Of a stretch of DNA of 64,000 nucleotides, positions 62,453 to 64,000 are shown one piece after another. The stretch covers positions 496,001 to 560,000 of the forward strand of contig NZ_CP087715.1 in NCBI RefSeq assembly GCF_020991125.1, given 5' to 3'. Both the position numbers and the translations under genes were made by a program. Below the pieces are notes generated by a model. The model ran no database searches and was not told the DNA's origin. It was given only the letters and a program-made list of their open reading frames with translations. Each line of letters starts with the position of its first letter. Positions within the stretch are counted from its first letter, which is position 1. The DNA is from Microbulbifer celer. GTDB taxonomy: Bacteria > Pseudomonadota > Gammaproteobacteria > Pseudomonadales > Cellvibrionaceae.

Positions 62453-64000
62453 ATGTCGACAAAAGAACTCACAAAAATCCAAGCCGACCTGGCGATAAAA
62501 CCAGCAATTAACTCTCTTGCCCAGAGCTCCATGTTCTGGAAGCCAGATTACTTGCGCCCCTCATCCTGGCTGGAGCAGGTGCCATTTCTGTTCTGGCTGG
62601 TAGAGGCGCTTCAGCCGAAGGCGGCGGTAACATTGGGGTTAGAGTCTGGTGTTTCCCATTTTGCACTGTGTCAGGCGGTTCAGCGGCTTGGGCTGAACAC
62701 ACGCTGCTATGCGACTTTTAATGGGCAGGGTGGTGACGAAGCCGTAGATGATGATTCTGTTTCTTCCTATCACGATGCGCACTTCGATAGCTTTTCATCA
62801 CTGATGAGGAGTCCAACGGTACAGGCAGCGAGCCGGTTTGAAGATGCCAGTGTGGATTTGTTGTTACTGAATCCTACCGCGGAAGAAGACCTTGAAAGTC
62901 TGTTTGCGCGGTGGCACTTCAAACTGTCTTCTCGGAGCGTTGTACTGGTGCGCGGCATTTCCAGGCGGGACCCAAGCTGCGAGACGTTTAGGGCTTTCGA
63001 GGCGCTGTCTAAACGATTCCCTACGTTTGTTTTCCATCATGGAGAGGGGCTGGGTGCCATTTTTGTCGGTTCCGAACAGGCGCCGTTGCTTGCCGGCTTA
63101 GTCAACCAGGGCGAATCCGCTTCCGCGCATCAGGTTGTGCGCGATGTATTTGCCCGCTTGGGGCGCACTTGTAAGGATGCAGTACAGGCGCAGGAGTACT
63201 TGCACAAGGCTGAAGCGCTTGAGGCAAGCCTTGTCGAGCACAAGCGCGAACTGGATCAGCTCAATACCCGCTACGAGTCCAGTCGCTCTGAGCTAGAGGC
63301 TAAACAGCTGGAGGTAGCCGGGTTTGAGCAGCGTATGGAGCTGGCCACTGAGCGCCACGCGCTTGAGCGTGATCGGCTGGCTGAGCGGGTTAGTTTGCTG
63401 CAGGAGTTTCGTGATGAACTCAAGGGCGAAGTGGCACAGCTTCGCCAGCGCCTGGATGAGCAATACCTGCAGGTTAATGAGCGAAATCAGCAGCTGATTC
63501 AATTGCAAGTGTCCTCTGCGGGTCAGTTGCATGATTCTGCTGGTGCCCATCACCATCAGGATGCTCGCAGTCAAGAGTTGGCGAGTGCCGAGGCTGAGGT
63601 CCAGCGGCTCAAAAGTGAGCTGGAGAAGCAGGAAGCGGCAGTAAGCGAAGCGGCGACCCGGCTTGAGGAGGTGCAGCGCGCTCAAGCACAGGAAGAAGCG
63701 CAACATGTCCGCTTGCTGGAGGAGCGTGTTCAACAACTGGAAGGTAATCTTGCTGAGAGCCAGTCTGTTCTAGATGAGCGCTACGGTGAAATTGCGGTAA
63801 TGACGGAGCTACTTGAAAAAGGTGGGCCGCAGGGCGAAGCGCAAGCACAGGCTTTTTCCATAAAGGAAGCGCAGGCAAACCAGCGTATCCGGGATCTCGA
63901 AAGGCAGGTCACGGATCTTAAGGCACAACTTGACGCGAGCGACCGGGATAAGCAGCAGGCGACGAGTGCCCAGCAGGCAATAATTGACCGGCTTACCGAC
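62453..64000 (+). CDS. Methyltransferase-like coiled-coil protein of the capsule locus (runs off the edge)
   Basis: 516 codons are open from ATG 62453 to the window end with no stop. Residues ~35-210 follow the class I methyltransferase family often placed at the head of long glycosyltransferases (EQVPFLFWLVEALQPKAAVT; LGLESGVSHFALCQAVQRLG; GLGAIFVG), but the SAM-site ELG and later Asp/His/Asp residues are changed (TLGLESG, LNPTAEED, VRGISRRD). From ~245 on it is a long coiled coil rich in Glu, Gln and Leu (RYESSRSELEAKQLEVAGFE; LLEERVQQLEGNLAESQSVL). Glycosyltransferase domains may follow beyond the window. An inactive enzyme head used as a scaffold is possible. Confidence 0.8.
   Translation, partial: MSTKELTKIQADLAIKPAINSLAQSSMFWKPDYLRPSSWLEQVPFLFWLVEALQPKAAVTLGLESGVSHFALCQAVQRLGLNTRCYATFNGQGGDEAVDDDSVSSYHDAHFDSFSSLMRSPTVQAASRFEDASVDLLLLNPTAEEDLESLFARWHFKLSSRSVVLVRGISRRDPSCETFRAFEALSKRFPTFVFHHGEGLGAIFVGSEQAPLLAGLVNQGESASAHQVVRDVFARLGRTCKDAVQAQEYLHKAEALEASLVEHKRELDQLNTRYESSRSELEAKQLEVAGFEQRMELATERHALERDRLAERVSLLQEFRDELKGEVAQLRQRLDEQYLQVNERNQQLIQLQVSSAGQLHDSAGAHHHQDARSQELASAEAEVQRLKSELEKQEAAVSEAATRLEEVQRAQAQEEAQHVRLLEERVQQLEGNLAESQSVLDERYGEIAVMTELLEKGGPQGEAQAQAFSIKEAQANQRIRDLERQVTDLKAQLDASDRDKQQATSAQQAIIDRLTD

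Noticed and set aside
1..64000. CRISPR arrays, rRNA genes, prophage or integrase/transposase genes
   Set aside because: I saw no regularly spaced direct repeats, no rRNA segments and no recognisable integrase or transposase; the mobile-type signals are limited to small palindromic repeats.

Overview
The window is from a gammaproteobacterium with a fairly GC-rich genome. The gene content (FlhDC-controlled flagella with H and P rings, Rml and WecBC sugar pathways, a KpsMTED capsule exporter) and protein style suggest a marine Cellvibrionales/Microbulbifer-like or Halomonas-like organism. That genus guess is inference; nothing here fixes it.

Region 1 (1-35738) is an almost continuous flagellar cluster. 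It opens with the 3' end of flhA, then fliA. Leftward genes follow: a small TonB-C-domain protein, an EAL-HDOD protein, flgN, flgM and flgA. Next come rightward flgBCDEFGHIJ and flgKL, leftward fliRQPONML and fliKJIHGF, and rightward fliE. A flagellin-modification pair (hexapeptide acetyltransferase, OGT-like glycosyltransferase) lies downstream of flagellin. Finally fliD-fliS-fliT, a second FliK-like protein and a stand-alone FlhB C-domain protein lead to flhDC. Very good sigma-28 (FliA) promoters (TAAA-N15-GCCGATAA type) are readable upstream of flgM, fliC, fliD and, unexpectedly, the TonB-C-domain gene; flgK has a weaker one. flhB, motAB and chemotaxis genes are not in the window.

Region 2 (35739-41610) is a chaperone-usher fimbrial locus split between strands: pilin, usher and putative adhesin leftward; a small secreted protein and the chaperone rightward. 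A 16-bp CRP-like palindrome (KGTGAWYTGWGTCACG) occurs upstream of flhDC, upstream of the pilin and in front of flgM, suggesting shared control of swimming and attachment.

Region 3 (41611-48301) holds gltX, galU, tRNA-Ala(GGC) and the dTDP-L-rhamnose genes rfbA-C-D-B, with several short palindromic REP-like repeats between genes.

Region 4 (48578-64000) is a capsule or surface-polysaccharide locus: ABC exporter (kpsM, kpsT), KpsE-like and KpsD-like export proteins, a small repeat protein, wecB and wecC (UDP-ManNAcA synthesis), a 1014-residue three-domain glycosyltransferase, an Asp2/XcbB-like alpha/beta hydrolase, a GT4 glycosyltransferase and the start of a methyltransferase-like coiled-coil protein that runs off the edge. 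GC drops sharply from about 57.6 to 60.8 kb, including inside the 1014-residue gene, which points to imported DNA. The Rml, GalU and WecBC products would feed nucleotide sugars to these transferases.
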